Under the pieces are notes generated by a model, which ran no database searches, was not told where the DNA came from, and saw nothing but the letters and a program-made list of their open reading frames with translations. From assembly GCA_019753375.1 (NCBI GenBank), contig JAIELC010000027.1, positions 1 through 64,000 of the forward strand: DNA of 64,000 nt. The letters are read 5' to 3'. Position numbers and translations under genes: made by a program. This DNA comes from Sphingomonas sp. Lineage in GTDB: Bacteria > Pseudomonadota > Alphaproteobacteria > Sphingomonadales > Sphingomonadaceae. Below are positions 8,560-18,258 of this stretch, piece by piece (the first letter of the stretch is position 1; each line of letters starts with the position of its first letter).

Positions 8560-10767
8560 TCAAACCGGCGGCAAGCCGCCCAAGATCTTGTCGAGCGTGA
8601 GCGGGAAATCACGCACACGCACGCCGCACGCATTGTAGATTGCGTTGGTTACCGCGGCGCCCGCCCCGGATATTGTCAATTCGCCCAGACCCTTGACGCC
8701 GATCGGATTGGCATGCCGGTCAATGTCCTCGATAAAGTGTACATCAAGCGGCGGCACATCGGCATGGACGGGGATGTGATACTCACCCAGATCGTGATTG
8801 ACGAATTGGCCAAAGCGCTGGTCAAGCACGGCTTCTTCCATCAGCGCATAGCCGATGCCCCAGATCATCCCGCCGATCGCCTGGCTGCGCGCCGTTTTGG
8901 CGTTCAGGATGCGCCCGGCTTCAAACACGCCGGTCATCCGTCGTACCCGGACTTCGCCGGTCACCGCATTGACCGCCACTTCCGCAAATTGCGCGCCATG
9001 CGCCGCCTGGCTGTAGGTCCGCGCGTTCGATCCCTGGCTGATCTTACCCATTGCAACAATCGGCTGACCCTGCGTCAGCTCGCTCAGCGGTACCCGGCGG
9101 TTGCCGGCAATGGCGTGACCATCTTTCAGCGTCATATCCTCGGGCGTCGTGCCCATCCGCTCGGCCAGCACGGCCACGATATCCTCGCAAGCCAGTGCCA
9201 CCGATGATCCCGCGCTGGCAGCGCCAAAGGACCCGCCCGATCCGGCGCCCGGCGGCAGATCGGTATCGCCCAGCTTTACCTCGATACCCGGCATGGGCAG
9301 GCCAAGCGCTTCGCCGGCGATCTGCGCGAGCACGGTATAGGTGCCGGTACCGATGTCGGTCATGTCGGTTTCAATCAGCGCGCGCCCGTCAGGCGTCAGT
9401 GTCACGCGGGCTTGCGAATCGACCAGCAGGTTGATCCGCACCGCCGCCGCCATCCCCATGCCGATCAGCCATTCGCCCTCCCGGACCTGACCCGGCGTTG
9501 CGACGCGCTTATCCCAGCCAAAACGCTTTGCGCCTTCGTCCATGCACGCAACCAGCTGGCGCGTCGAAAATGGCGCGCCGGTGAGTGGATCGACGGCAGG
9601 TTCGTTCTTTTTGCGAAAGTCGATCGGGTCCATGCCCAGCTTTTCAGCGAGTTCATCCACCGCCGTTTCCAACGCCAGCATGCCTACCGCTTCGCCCGGT
9701 GCCCGCACCGCGCCGGCCGCGACCATATCAAGCGTTACCACCTTGTGCGTAAATTGGCGGACCGGCGCATCATAAAGCGCCAGCGTGCCAAGCGCGACGG
9801 GCTCCATAAAGCCGCCATGGGGGCATTGGCTGACCACGCTGTCATGGCCCAGACCGGTCAGTGTGCCGTCGGCGGTGGCCGCCAGCCGGATACGCTGCTG
9901 CGTATCAGTGCGGCGATAGACATTATGGAACAACTGCGCGCGTGCCATTGCGATCTTGACCGGGCGCCCGATTTTCTGGGCGGCGATCGCCGCCAAGATC
10001 GCATCGGGACCAAGCATCTTCGCGCCGAACCCGCCGCCGATATAGGGTGAGTAAATCCGCACCTTGTCGGCATCGACGCCGACGCATTTGGCCAATACCT
10101 GTTTGGCGACCGACAGGATCTGCAGGCTCGAATGCAGCGTCAGCTTGCCATCATCCCATACCGCGACGGAGGCGTGCGGCTCCATGGCTGCATGGACCTG
10201 ATTGGGGGTCGTATAGGTGGCATCGACCGATACGGCGGCGTCCGCCATCGCCGCGTCCAGATCGCCCTTGCGGATGTCCTGCAGGCGTGAATCCCTGGGC
10301 GGACCGCTCGCCCCGGGAATGCCGCCAATCGTGTCATACCGGCCGGGTTCGCGGTCGATGCTCACAATCACGGCCTTGGCGGCGGCGCGCGCGGCTTCAA
10401 AGCTTTCGGCCACCGCCACGCCAACAATCTGATCATAATGATCAACAGACGCGGTGCCGCTGGGTGGCGGGCCAAAACCGGCGGCTTGCTGTGGGATGCG
10501 GGGGTCGTCGACGATCACGTCGATCACGCCCGGCAATGACCGCGCGGCATCGGTATCGATATCGGTGATCTTGCCCTTGGCGATCGGCGCCGTGATCAGA
10601 TAGCCGTAGGCGACCTGGCCATCGACCTGATGTTCATACCCATAGGTCGCGGAGCCCGAGACTTTCAGCGCGGCTTCGTAACGATCGAGCGGCTTGCCCA
10701 ATATACCCTGCACGCCGCGATCAAGCGCGATCGGGGTATGGTCGGCATTCATTACATAATCGGCCAT
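8560..10767 (-). CDS. Xanthine-dehydrogenase-family molybdopterin-binding subunit (PaoC/YagR-like aldehyde oxidoreductase)
   Basis: Catalytic large subunit, 735 aa. Family features: the N-terminal domain DRGVQGILGKPLDRYEAALKVSG, the IGGGFGAKM loop, a PGAGSGGSFGAASAGS cofactor-binding stretch, and near the C-terminus GVKGLGELTISGAGAAVTNA, whose Glu corresponds to the conserved catalytic glutamate of this family. Length and subunit order match the E. coli PaoABC aldehyde oxidoreductase, which oxidises (aromatic) aldehydes to acids. No export signal is visible in this subunit. Its ATG overlaps the stop of the FAD subunit (TAATG). The actual substrate is inferred only from family resemblance. Confidence 0.9.
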   Translation of the reverse strand: MADYVMNADHTPIALDRGVQGILGKPLDRYEAALKVSGSATYGYEHQVDGQVAYGYLITAPIAKGKITDIDTDAARSLPGVIDVIVDDPRIPQQAAGFGPPPSGTASVDHYDQIVGVAVAESFEAARAAAKAVIVSIDREPGRYDTIGGIPGASGPPRDSRLQDIRKGDLDAAMADAAVSVDATYTTPNQVHAAMEPHASVAVWDDGKLTLHSSLQILSVAKQVLAKCVGVDADKVRIYSPYIGGGFGAKMLGPDAILAAIAAQKIGRPVKIAMARAQLFHNVYRRTDTQQRIRLAATADGTLTGLGHDSVVSQCPHGGFMEPVALGTLALYDAPVRQFTHKVVTLDMVAAGAVRAPGEAVGMLALETAVDELAEKLGMDPIDFRKKNEPAVDPLTGAPFSTRQLVACMDEGAKRFGWDKRVATPGQVREGEWLIGMGMAAAVRINLLVDSQARVTLTPDGRALIETDMTDIGTGTYTVLAQIAGEALGLPMPGIEVKLGDTDLPPGAGSGGSFGAASAGSSVALACEDIVAVLAERMGTTPEDMTLKDGHAIAGNRRVPLSELTQGQPIVAMGKISQGSNARTYSQAAHGAQFAEVAVNAVTGEVRVRRMTGVFEAGRILNAKTARSQAIGGMIWGIGYALMEEAVLDQRFGQFVNHDLGEYHIPVHADVPPLDVHFIEDIDRHANPIGVKGLGELTISGAGAAVTNAIYNACGVRVRDFPLTLDKILGGLPPV

Positions 10768-11747
10768 TATTTGCCTCCCGTCAGGTCGCGCAGCGTTGCG
10801 ATCAGCGTGCGCCGCATCAGCGGTATCTTGAAGTCGTTATGCCCATGGCCGCGTGCGGTGCTCAGCAGCACATCGGCGGCGGCTTCAAAAGCCGCGGTCG
10901 TCGGCGCCTTGCCGATCAGCGCTGCCTCCACAGCGGCGTCGCGCCATGGTTTGGTTCCAACCCCCCCAAAGGCGAGCCGGGCCGACGTGATCACGCCGCC
11001 TTCAACCGCGATCGCCCCGGCGACCGAGATCAGCGCAAAGGCATAGGAAGCCCGGTCGCGGACCTTGCGATACATCTGCATCCCGGCCGGCGCGGGTGGC
11101 AGCTCGACATGCGTAATCAACTCGCCGGGCCGCAACACCGTTTCGGTGGCGGGCGTCGCGCCCGGCAGGCAATGGAAATCCGCAAGCGCGATCCTCCGCC
11201 GGTCGCCATCCGGGTTCAACGTGACAATGACCGCGTCGAGCGCGAGCAGCGCGACAGCCATGTCGCTGGGATGCGCGGCAATGCAGGCCTCGCTCGTCCC
11301 CAGCACCGCGCTATTGCGGTTATGCCCGCCCTGCGCCGCGCAGCCGGTGCCCGGCGCCCGTTTGTTGCAGGCCATCACGGTGTCGTAAAAATAGGCGCAA
11401 CGCGTCCGTTGCAGCAGATTGCCGCCCACGCTTGCCTTGTTGCGCAATTGTGGCGATGCCCCGGCCAGCAGGGCCCGCGCGAGCAGCGGATACGCCGCCC
11501 GCACTTGGGCATTAGCCGCAAGATCACTGTTGGTCACCAGCGCGCCGATCAGCAACCCGCCACCGGCGGTTTGCGCAACATCGGCCAGGGGCAACCGGCT
11601 GATATCGATCAGCTTTGCGGGGGTCGCGATCTGCAGCTTCATCAGATCGAGCAGGTTGGTGCCGCCCGCAATGAACTGCGCCTCCGGCCCTGTAGCGGCC
11701 ACCGCGGCTTCGGGGCTTTGTGCTTTTACATAGTCAAATGTTTTCAT
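10767..11747 (-). CDS. FAD-binding subunit of PaoABC-like molybdoenzyme, with extra Fe-S cysteines
   Basis: 326 aa from the ATG at 11747 ([15 protein letters not shown]), chosen because it overlaps the 2Fe-2S subunit stop by 4 nt; a longer upstream frame lies inside that gene. FAD-binding motif [15 protein letters not shown] near residue 28 and the second pyrophosphate loop [14 protein letters not shown] cysteine set C-x9-C-x8-C following NLLQRTR matches the insertion that binds a [4Fe-4S] cluster in PaoB (YagS), absent from ordinary xanthine dehydrogenases, so this is a PaoB-type subunit. It passes electrons from the Moco/2Fe-2S centres to an acceptor. Confidence 0.9.
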   Translation of the reverse strand: MKTFDYVKAQSPEAAVAATGPEAQFIAGGTNLLDLMKLQIATPAKLIDISRLPLADVAQTAGGGLLIGALVTNSDLAANAQVRAAYPLLARALLAGASPQLRNKASVGGNLLQRTRCAYFYDTVMACNKRAPGTGCAAQGGHNRNSAVLGTSEACIAAHPSDMAVALLALDAVIVTLNPDGDRRRIALADFHCLPGATPATETVLRPGELITHVELPPAPAGMQMYRKVRDRASYAFALISVAGAIAVEGGVITSARLAFGGVGTKPWRDAAVEAALIGKAPTTAAFEAAADVLLSTARGHGHNDFKIPLMRRTLIATLRDLTGGK

Positions 11748-12250
11748 GCGCCCGCTACCTCGGCAATCGCGTCGACGATGTTGGGATAGGCCGAACAGCG
11801 GCACAAATTGCCGCTCATTCGTTCGGAAATTTCCGCTTTGCTCAGGTCCGCTTTGCTCAGGGGTGCCGCGTCAAGGCTTTCACTCGCATGGCTGGCCCAA
11901 CCGGCGTCGACCTCTGCGAGCATCCCCACCGCCGAGCAAATCTGGCCGGGCGTGCAGTAACCGCACTGATAGGCGTCGTGACGCACAAAGGCGGTTTGCA
12001 TCGGGTGCAGGTCGTCGGCCGCGCCGATCCCTTCTATCGTCACAATGTCATCATCCTGATGCATCACCGCCAGGGTGAGACAGGCATTGATCCGGCGACC
12101 GTTGACCAGGACCGTGCACGCGCCGCACTGGCCGTGGTCACAGCCCTTTTTTGTGCCGGTCAGATGAAGATGCTCGCGCAGCACATCGAGCAGCGACGCA
12201 CGGATATCGGGCTCGGCCTGATAGGCCTTGCCGTTGATGGAAAAATGCAT
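11744..12250 (-). CDS. 2Fe-2S subunit of PaoABC-like molybdoenzyme
   Basis: 168 aa from the ATG at 12250 ([15 protein letters not shown]). N-terminal plant-type [2Fe-2S] domain ([16 protein letters not shown] ... NAC) and C-terminal helical [2Fe-2S] domain ([10 protein letters not shown] ... NLCRCSAY). Unlike E. coli PaoA there is no twin-arginine leader from this start: the 177 upstream codons that stay open do not resemble one and overlap the next gene antisense. The complex may therefore be cytoplasmic. First gene of the operon; its promoter must lie in or near the 84-bp gap shared with the divergent glpQ-like gene. Confidence 0.9.
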   Translation of the reverse strand: MHFSINGKAYQAEPDIRASLLDVLREHLHLTGTKKGCDHGQCGACTVLVNGRRINACLTLAVMHQDDDIVTIEGIGAADDLHPMQTAFVRHDAYQCGYCTPGQICSAVGMLAEVDAGWASHASESLDAAPLSKADLSKAEISERMSGNLCRCSAYPNIVDAIAEVAGA

Positions 12251-12334
12251 CGGGACAACCCCTCCTGAACGGTAGCTGGAAAGCAGGCTTTGGATTATGA
12301 CACTGAAGATAGGATCAGCGGGATGGATTGCCAT

Positions 12335-13423
12335 ATGAAACCGGTTTGGCGGCGCTTGCGCAAGAGGGTTTTCGGGGCATGGCTGCTGTTGGTGCTGGCG
12401 CCCGTCGCGGCAAAGGGGCAGGATGCCCCGGTGGTCAAAGCGCTTACGTCCCCGCCAATCGTAATTGCCCATCGCGGCGCCAGCGGCTGGCGGCCCGAAC
12501 ATACCATTGCCAGCTATGATCTGGCGATCAGCATGGGTGCTGACTTCATCGAGCCCGATCTGGTGTTGACCAAAGACAATGTGTTTGTCGCCCGGCACGA
12601 AAATGACATTACCGGGACGACCGACGTGGCCAGCCACCCGGAATTCGCGGCGCGCAAGAAGACCAAGATCATCGATGGCGAAAGCCATAGCGGCTGGTTC
12701 ACCGAAGATTTCACGCTGGCAGAGCTCAAGACGTTGCGCGCCCGCGAACGCCTGCCACTCATCCGGGCGGGCAACACCCAATATGATGGGCAGTTCCAGA
12801 TCCCGACGCTGGCCGAAATCATCACCCTGGCCAAGACCCGGTCAAAGGAAACCGGCCGCACCATCGGTATTTATCCCGAAACCAAACACCCCAGTTATTT
12901 CGCCTCGATCGGCCACCCGATGGAGGCGCGGCTTGTTGCCCAGCTCAAAGCGGCTGGGTGGAGCACGGCGGCGGCGCCGGTTTTCATTCAGTCATTCGAA
13001 GTCAATAATCTGAAGGCGCTGCACCGGATGACCGGCATCCGCCTGATTCAGCTGATGGATGCAACCGGCGGTCCGGCTGATGGCGCACAACCCAGCTATG
13101 CGGCGATGGCGACCCCCGGCGGGCTGGAGCAGATTGCAACCTATGCCTATGGGATCGGGCCCAACAAGGCGATGATCCAGGACGGCGATGCCCTGCCAAC
13201 CAATCTCATCATTGATGCCCACAAGGCTGGCTTGCGCGTCCATCCCTGGACCTTCCGGGCCGAAAACATGTTCCTGCCGCCAAGCATGCGGGTTGGCGAG
13301 TCGCCTGCGGAGCACGGTCAGGTCGAAAAGGAAATTCGCCGCTTCATCCTGCTTGGCGTCGACGGGTTTTTCACCGACTATCCCGACATTGGCGTCGAGA
13401 CGCGCAAGGCGATGGCGCGTTAG
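12335..13423 (+). CDS. glpQ: Periplasmic glycerophosphodiester phosphodiesterase (GlpQ-like)
   Basis: Hydrolyses glycerophosphodiesters to glycerol-3-phosphate and alcohol. 362 aa from ATG 12335, which gives a signal peptide (MKPVWRRLRKRVFGAWLLLVL..., cleavage near VAAKG). GDPD motifs: IAHRGASGWRPEHT (catalytic His and Arg), GADFIEPDLVLTKD (metal-binding Glu/Asp) and VARHENDI with the second catalytic His. Length and the insertion after the EPD motif fit the longer periplasmic GlpQ class rather than cytosolic UgpQ. In-frame ATGs at 12290 and 12323 would spoil the signal peptide. The stop overlaps the convergent NADH dehydrogenase stop by 4 nt. Confidence 0.9.
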   Translation: MKPVWRRLRKRVFGAWLLLVLAPVAAKGQDAPVVKALTSPPIVIAHRGASGWRPEHTIASYDLAISMGADFIEPDLVLTKDNVFVARHENDITGTTDVASHPEFAARKKTKIIDGESHSGWFTEDFTLAELKTLRARERLPLIRAGNTQYDGQFQIPTLAEIITLAKTRSKETGRTIGIYPETKHPSYFASIGHPMEARLVAQLKAAGWSTAAAPVFIQSFEVNNLKALHRMTGIRLIQLMDATGGPADGAQPSYAAMATPGGLEQIATYAYGIGPNKAMIQDGDALPTNLIIDAHKAGLRVHPWTFRAENMFLPPSMRVGESPAEHGQVEKEIRRFILLGVDGFFTDYPDIGVETRKAMAR

Positions 13424-14784
13424 TCGCTAGTTCCGTCAGCCGGCATCGGCGCGGCGGGAGAGGATATGGTGGGCGGCGCAAGGGGCTTACCGGCCCAGGT
13501 CACGCCCGATATCCCGTCGCCGATACCGGTTATCAACCGGGCACCGCGATCAAAGGTCAGATAATGCCACACCCACTGCGCGCCGACGATCAATCGCGCA
13601 CGGAAATCGGTCAGGTAGAATATGTGCGCGGTTGACCAGACCAGCCAGGCGGGAAAGCCGTGCAATTTGGCGCGGCCGAAATCGGCAACCGCTCGCTTGC
13701 GGCCGATGGTCGCCAGATTCCCGTAATTCTTATATCGGAACACCGCGCCGGGCGTCTTGCCCACCGCTTGTGCCTTGATCTGACGCGCCACAAACTGGCC
13801 CTGCTGTTTGGCCGCGGGGGCAACACCCGGCACGACCCGGCCGTCGGCCGTGGTCAGCGATGACGTATCGCCGATGACGAAAATCTCGGGATGGCCGGGG
13901 ACGGTCATGTCGGGGCGGACGATCACCCGGCCCGCCCGGTCGGCATCCGCGCCCAGCCAGCTGGCGGCGGGCGATGCCTGAACGCCCGCCCCCCACACGA
14001 TGGCTGCAGCAGGAATAACCTCATCGCCGACGGTCACGGCATCTTCGCTAATGTCCGTCACGCGAGCGCCCAGCCTGACATCGACGCCCAGGCCCATCAG
14101 CGCGCCCAGGGCATGCGCGGACAAATCGGGTGGAAAGGTCGCCAGCACGCGATCGCCCGCTTCGATCAGCATCACCTTCACGCAGTTTGCCGAAATATGG
14201 CGGAAATCCATATCGGCGGCGTGACGGGTCAACTCGGCGATTGCGCCCGCCATTTCCACCCCGGTCGGTCCGCCGCCGATGATGACGAAATTCAGATGCT
14301 GCGCGCGGGTGTCGGGGTTTTCCTGTCGCTCGGTCTCGGCGCGCTCCATCGCGATCAGCACCTTGGAACGCACGCGGACGGCATCGTCGATCGTCTTGAT
14401 GCCCGGCGCGAACGCGGCCCAATCATCACGCCCGAAATAGCTATGCCTCGCGCCGGTCGCGATCACCAGCATATCATAGGGTAGCATGCTGCCACTTGCG
14501 AGCCGAACCTGTCGGGCCGCCTTGTCGACGCCGACCGCATGGTCCAGCAAGACGCGGGTATGGCGATGGCCGCGCACCACGGCGCGGATCGGGGCTGCGA
14601 TTTCGGCCGGGGATAAAGCTGCGGTCGCGACCTGGTACAGCAGCGGTTGAAACAGGTGGTGGTTCTGGCGATCAACGATCGTTACGTTGACGCCCGCGCC
14701 GCGTAATCCGCGTGCCACCGCCAGCCCGCCAAAGCCGGCGCCAATGATTACGATTTCCGGCGGGACAGCACGCTTAGGGGTCAT
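13420..14784 (-). CDS. ndh: NAD(P)/FAD-dependent oxidoreductase, type II NADH dehydrogenase (NDH-2)
   Basis: Single-subunit, non-proton-pumping NADH:quinone oxidoreductase, 454 aa from ATG 14784. Two Rossmann folds: FAD-binding EIVIIGAGFGGLAVARGL at the N-terminus and NADH-binding FVIIGGGPTGVEMAGAIAEL near residue 165, plus the FVIGDTSSL motif that contacts FAD. The quinone-site region (AAKQQGQFVA) and an amphipathic, partly hydrophobic C-terminus (VWSTAHIFYLTDFRARLIV) suggest peripheral inner-membrane binding. The frame stays open upstream but that part is low-quality coding sequence. The gene name is by family resemblance. Confidence 0.88.
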   Translation of the reverse strand: MTPKRAVPPEIVIIGAGFGGLAVARGLRGAGVNVTIVDRQNHHLFQPLLYQVATAALSPAEIAAPIRAVVRGHRHTRVLLDHAVGVDKAARQVRLASGSMLPYDMLVIATGARHSYFGRDDWAAFAPGIKTIDDAVRVRSKVLIAMERAETERQENPDTRAQHLNFVIIGGGPTGVEMAGAIAELTRHAADMDFRHISANCVKVMLIEAGDRVLATFPPDLSAHALGALMGLGVDVRLGARVTDISEDAVTVGDEVIPAAAIVWGAGVQASPAASWLGADADRAGRVIVRPDMTVPGHPEIFVIGDTSSLTTADGRVVPGVAPAAKQQGQFVARQIKAQAVGKTPGAVFRYKNYGNLATIGRKRAVADFGRAKLHGFPAWLVWSTAHIFYLTDFRARLIVGAQWVWHYLTFDRGARLITGIGDGISGVTWAGKPLAPPTISSPAAPMPADGTSD

Positions 14785-14822
14785 GACCACGTGTTTAGCG
14801 CACAATGATCGCCGGCGCGCGT

Positions 14823-15602
14823 CTAACAGGTGCCGGAATCGCCGGGCAACGGTGCGTTGTTGCCGGCAAGCACGCCGCCAATCGCTTCCAAAACCTGCGC
14901 GCGCCACTGAACGCCGACATGGCTGCTGCGAACCTCTATGTCGCGCATCCCCTGATGCTCGGGCGCGCGACAGGCATAGCCGTTGACCAATCCGTCGCTC
15001 CGGCTCCAAATCGCCGTTGTCGGGACAGGCAGGGGCACCGCACATTCCGCGGCCAGGCGACGCACATTGGCGCTTTCAATCCGCTCACCACTGACCAGTT
15101 CAAACGCGCGCCAGACATTGGTTGCGTGCGCCGGTCCGGCAAATGGCGAACTGACAGTAATCACCTCGCGCACCAGATCGGCCCTTCGGTGGGCAATGAA
15201 CCGCGCCATAATACCGCCAAGACTGATGCCGATCAGCGTTACCGGCTGCCCGGTATCGGCCGCAATTGCTGCGATTCGGTCGATGAGCCGGTTTCCATCG
15301 GGTCCGATGGTGCGTTGGCCAAGATTGCGGCCAAGTGCCCAGCCATAGGGGCGATAACCAACGGAGCGAAGATACCGGCGCAGAAACACGTTGCTTCGAT
15401 CAGTGTTGAAAAGTCCGGGTAGGATCAGCACCGGTCTATCGTCACCAAACCGATCGCGCGTCAGCCGGTAGCGGCGCAATCCATATTCAACCATTCCCCA
15501 GGCAGCGCGGGGCAACTCAACCGCCATCAAGTGGCGCGGAGGCGCCAAAAGAACGTCGGACGCGGGGGCTAAACTGCTCGTTTCCTGCATGGTATCGATC
15601 AT
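14823..15602 (-). CDS. Alpha/beta-hydrolase (lipase/esterase-like)
   Basis: 259 aa from ATG 15602. Hydrolase-fold signals: beta-strand VLILPGLFN, nucleophile elbow GISLGG (Ser within G-x-S-x-G), a possible acid in WSRSDGLV and His in SSHVGV near the end, the usual Ser-Asp-His order. Substrate unknown. The start is uncertain: ATGs at 15590 and 15527 are also in frame, and the first lies only 14 nt from the divergent phhA start, leaving no room for separate promoters. The later start would still keep the whole fold. Confidence 0.75.
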   Translation of the reverse strand: MIDTMQETSSLAPASDVLLAPPRHLMAVELPRAAWGMVEYGLRRYRLTRDRFGDDRPVLILPGLFNTDRSNVFLRRYLRSVGYRPYGWALGRNLGQRTIGPDGNRLIDRIAAIAADTGQPVTLIGISLGGIMARFIAHRRADLVREVITVSSPFAGPAHATNVWRAFELVSGERIESANVRRLAAECAVPLPVPTTAIWSRSDGLVNGYACRAPEHQGMRDIEVRSSHVGVQWRAQVLEAIGGVLAGNNAPLPGDSGTC

Positions 15603-15616
15603 GATAGAGTATTTGC

Positions 15617-16498
15617 ATGGTACGCGACACACTTTTGGATAATCCGCGCGCGGGCGCCAATGGCGACTGGACGATTCCGCAGAATTGGGGGGATTTTACC
15701 GCTGAGCATCATGCCACCTGGGACACGTTGTTTGCGCGCCAGGCCAGGTTGTTGCCCGGTCGCGCGTCGCAGGCCTATTTGCGCGGGCTTGATGTGCTCA
15801 AACTTTCCAAGCCCGGTATTCCGGACTTTGAAGAGCTTAGCGATCGGCTGATGAAGCTGACCGGGTGGCAGGTTGTGGCCGTGCCGGGACTGGTCCCCGA
15901 CGATGTGTTCTTTGATCACATGGCCAATCGACGCTTTGTCGCCGGCAATTTCATCCGCCGCCCCGACCAGCTCGATTATCTGCAGGAGCCCGATGTTTTT
16001 CACGATGTGTTCGGCCATGTGCCGATGCTCGCCGATCCGGTCTTCGCAGACTATCTTGTTGCTTATGGTCAGGGCGGGCAGCGGGCGCTGCAGCTCGGCG
16101 CGCTCAAGCAATTGTCGCGGCTATATTGGTACACGGTTGAATTCGGCCTGGTCGAGGAAGCGGGCGGCCTGCGCATCTACGGATCGGGCATCGTGTCGTC
16201 GGCCTCGGAAAGCCGCTTTGCGCTCGACGACCCCAGCCCCAACCGGATCGGCTTTGATCTGCGGCGGGTGATGCGCACCGAATACCGGATCGACGATTTT
16301 CAACAGAATTACTTCGTTATCCCCAGCTTCGATGCGTTGTTGCGGGTCACGGTCGAGACCGATTTTGCGCCGCTGTACGAGGAACTGCTGGCTCAGCCCG
16401 ATATCGCCATCGCCACCATCCTGCCGGAAGACCGTGTGATTACGCGCGGCACCCAGGACTATGCCCGCGCCAAGGACAATGCGGCTAGGCCAGGCTAG
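15617..16498 (+). CDS. phhA: Phenylalanine 4-monooxygenase
   Basis: Converts phenylalanine to tyrosine using iron, tetrahydropterin and O2. 293 aa, the size of monodomain bacterial enzymes. The iron facial triad is visible as H129 and H134 in PDVFHDVFGHVP and E175 in WYTVEFGL. The preceding HMANRRFVAGNFIRRPDQLDYL segment is also diagnostic. No pterin-4a-carbinolamine dehydratase gene lies beside it. It ends 72 bp before the convergent prmA stop. Confidence 0.95.
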   Translation: MVRDTLLDNPRAGANGDWTIPQNWGDFTAEHHATWDTLFARQARLLPGRASQAYLRGLDVLKLSKPGIPDFEELSDRLMKLTGWQVVAVPGLVPDDVFFDHMANRRFVAGNFIRRPDQLDYLQEPDVFHDVFGHVPMLADPVFADYLVAYGQGGQRALQLGALKQLSRLYWYTVEFGLVEEAGGLRIYGSGIVSSASESRFALDDPSPNRIGFDLRRVMRTEYRIDDFQQNYFVIPSFDALLRVTVETDFAPLYEELLAQPDIAIATILPEDRVITRGTQDYARAKDNAARPG

Positions 16499-16570
16499 GC
16501 CAAGCTGGGGCGCTCGGCTTGCGGCCCTGATATGGGGTACGCCAGCAATCGCCCGTCGCTGATCTAAATC

Positions 16571-17533
16571 CTAACCCCGCACCCGCAAGCGCAGGATCGT
16601 CCAGTCGCCCAGCACGATCCTGCTGGCGACGCGGCAGTGCTGGCGACGATAGGCGCGGGCAACCGCATCGGCCTGAATATTGAGCAAGCCAGCCAGCACG
16701 ATCTGCGTGCCGGGGAGCCCAATCGCCGCGATGTCGGGCGCCAGATCGATCAGCGGGCCGGCCAGAATATTGGCAATGATCAGGTCATAGGGCGCGCGAC
16801 GCTGCACCAGCGCATTGTCGGTGCCGTCCGCTACCGCAACCGCGACCCGACCCTGGCGCTGGCCGATCCCGACGCCGTTGATGACGGCGTTTTCCTCGGT
16901 CACGTCGATCGACACCGGGTCGATGTCGGTCGCCGTCGCATAGGCCCGTGGCCAAAGATGCAGCCCGGCAAAGGCCAGCAGGCCGGTGCCGGTGCCGATA
17001 TCGATAAGGTTGTCGACCCGCGTCCCCGCGCGTTTCATCGCATCAAGCATCATCAGGCAGCCGGTAGTGGTCTGATGATGCCCCGTACCAAACGCCCGGC
17101 TCGCCTCGATCCGGAATGCGCGCGCGCCTGCAGGCACGCCACCCTGATAGGCACTGGTATGCACAAAGAAGCGCCCGGCACGCACCGGCTCCAGCCCTGC
17201 CTGACTCAGCGTTACCCAATCATCAGCCACAACCTTTTCCAGCGCCGCTTTCGCCTTGCCGGCACTTGGTACCAGCCCTCGCACGGCGGCAATCGTTGCT
17301 TTGTCGGGCTTCGCCGCGAAATAGGCGTCCAGCCGCCAGTCCTCATTGTCGTCAAGGGTCGTTTCGCGCGTCAGCAGCACCGGTGTAGGGTCGAGATGCG
17401 ACAGCGCATCCATGTCCACCTCAATCGCTTCTGCTTCCGCCCGGGTACAGGGCAGGGTGAGTTTCCAGCTGTCGCTCGCGGCAGCAGCTGGCGCGCCGCC
17501 GGCGGTTTTTACGCGCGCGCGTTTAGCGGACAT
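16571..17533 (-). CDS. prmA: Ribosomal protein L11 methyltransferase
   Basis: SAM-dependent methyltransferase that trimethylates L11. 320 aa with a variable N-terminal substrate-recognition region and a C-terminal class I methyltransferase fold: RAFGTGHHQTTTGCL, then SAM motif I LIDIGTGTGLLAFAG, acidic ATDIDPVS, and the catalytic-loop sequence DLIIANILAGPLIDL typical of PrmA. The start codon (ATG at 17533) lies inside the 3' end of the SDR gene (11-nt overlap), so the two are co-transcribed. Confidence 0.9.
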   Translation of the reverse strand: MSAKRARVKTAGGAPAAAASDSWKLTLPCTRAEAEAIEVDMDALSHLDPTPVLLTRETTLDDNEDWRLDAYFAAKPDKATIAAVRGLVPSAGKAKAALEKVVADDWVTLSQAGLEPVRAGRFFVHTSAYQGGVPAGARAFRIEASRAFGTGHHQTTTGCLMMLDAMKRAGTRVDNLIDIGTGTGLLAFAGLHLWPRAYATATDIDPVSIDVTEENAVINGVGIGQRQGRVAVAVADGTDNALVQRRAPYDLIIANILAGPLIDLAPDIAAIGLPGTQIVLAGLLNIQADAVARAYRRQHCRVASRIVLGDWTILRLRVRG

Positions 17534-18221
17534 AGCTTGCCCCGTTTACGTCGATCACCGTGCCGGTCATCGATGGCGGGGCCTCCAGCGCCAGGAAGTG
17601 GGCGGCAATCGCGACCTCGTCGGGCATCGCGACGCGGCCCAGCGGAATATCGGCGAGCAATTTGTCGCCGCCACGGCTTGCCAGATAGTCTTCCGCCATG
17701 CCCGTCATCGTAAAACCCGGACAAATCGCAAATGCCAGAATGCCCTGCGCAGCATAGCCGCGCGCAATGGACTTGGTCATGCCGATCATCCCGGCCTTGG
17801 ATGCCGCATAATGCCAGTGCTGGGGCGAATCACCGCGATACGCAGCACGGCTGGCGATGTTGATGACGCGTCCGCTGTGGCCTGTATCCTGCCAGTGACG
17901 GACCGCGAAGCGGCAAAGCTCAGCCGATGCGGTCAGGTTGATCCGCATTGTCCGGTCCCAATTGGCGACCCAGTCGGCATCATCCTGTTCGATCGGATTG
18001 GCTTCAAAAACGCCGGCATTGTTGATCAGCACGTCAATCCGGCCGTCGAGCCGATCCAGGGCGTCGCGCCACAATTGTGCAGGGGCCGCGGGATCGGCAA
18101 AGTCTGCCGCGACGCCGGTTGCCGTGCCGTGGCCGATCAGGCGGATGTCAGGCTTGTCGAGACGAGCGGCGATCGCCGCGCCAATGCCGCGCGACGACCC
18201 GGTCAAAAGAATATGGGTCAT
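17523..18221 (-). CDS. SDR-family oxidoreductase (3-oxoacyl-ACP-reductase-like)
   Basis: 232 aa short-chain dehydrogenase from ATG 18221 (MTHILLTGSSRGIGAAI); the frame is open further upstream without a better start. Cofactor loop TGSSRGIG, NNAG motif (VLINNAGVFE), catalytic Ser in INIASRAAYRG and Y-x3-K in HWHYAASKAG. Resembles FabG-like reductases with NAD(P)H. The substrate cannot be inferred, and prmA downstream gives no functional hint. Confidence 0.85.
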   Translation of the reverse strand: MTHILLTGSSRGIGAAIAARLDKPDIRLIGHGTATGVAADFADPAAPAQLWRDALDRLDGRIDVLINNAGVFEANPIEQDDADWVANWDRTMRINLTASAELCRFAVRHWQDTGHSGRVINIASRAAYRGDSPQHWHYAASKAGMIGMTKSIARGYAAQGILAFAICPGFTMTGMAEDYLASRGGDKLLADIPLGRVAMPDEVAIAAHFLALEAPPSMTGTVIDVNGASYVR

Positions 18222-18258
18222 GCAGCCTTCTACGCCTTCTGAGCGGCGGGTAAAAGGA

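Noticed and set aside
10839..11789. 316-codon plus-strand frame over the FAD subunit gene
   Set aside because: Shadow frame: Arg/Gly/Gln-rich, no domain.
16480..16505. Short GCTAGGCCAG direct repeats at the end of phhA as a mobile-element scar
   Set aside because: Only about ten bases repeated twice; no further structure.
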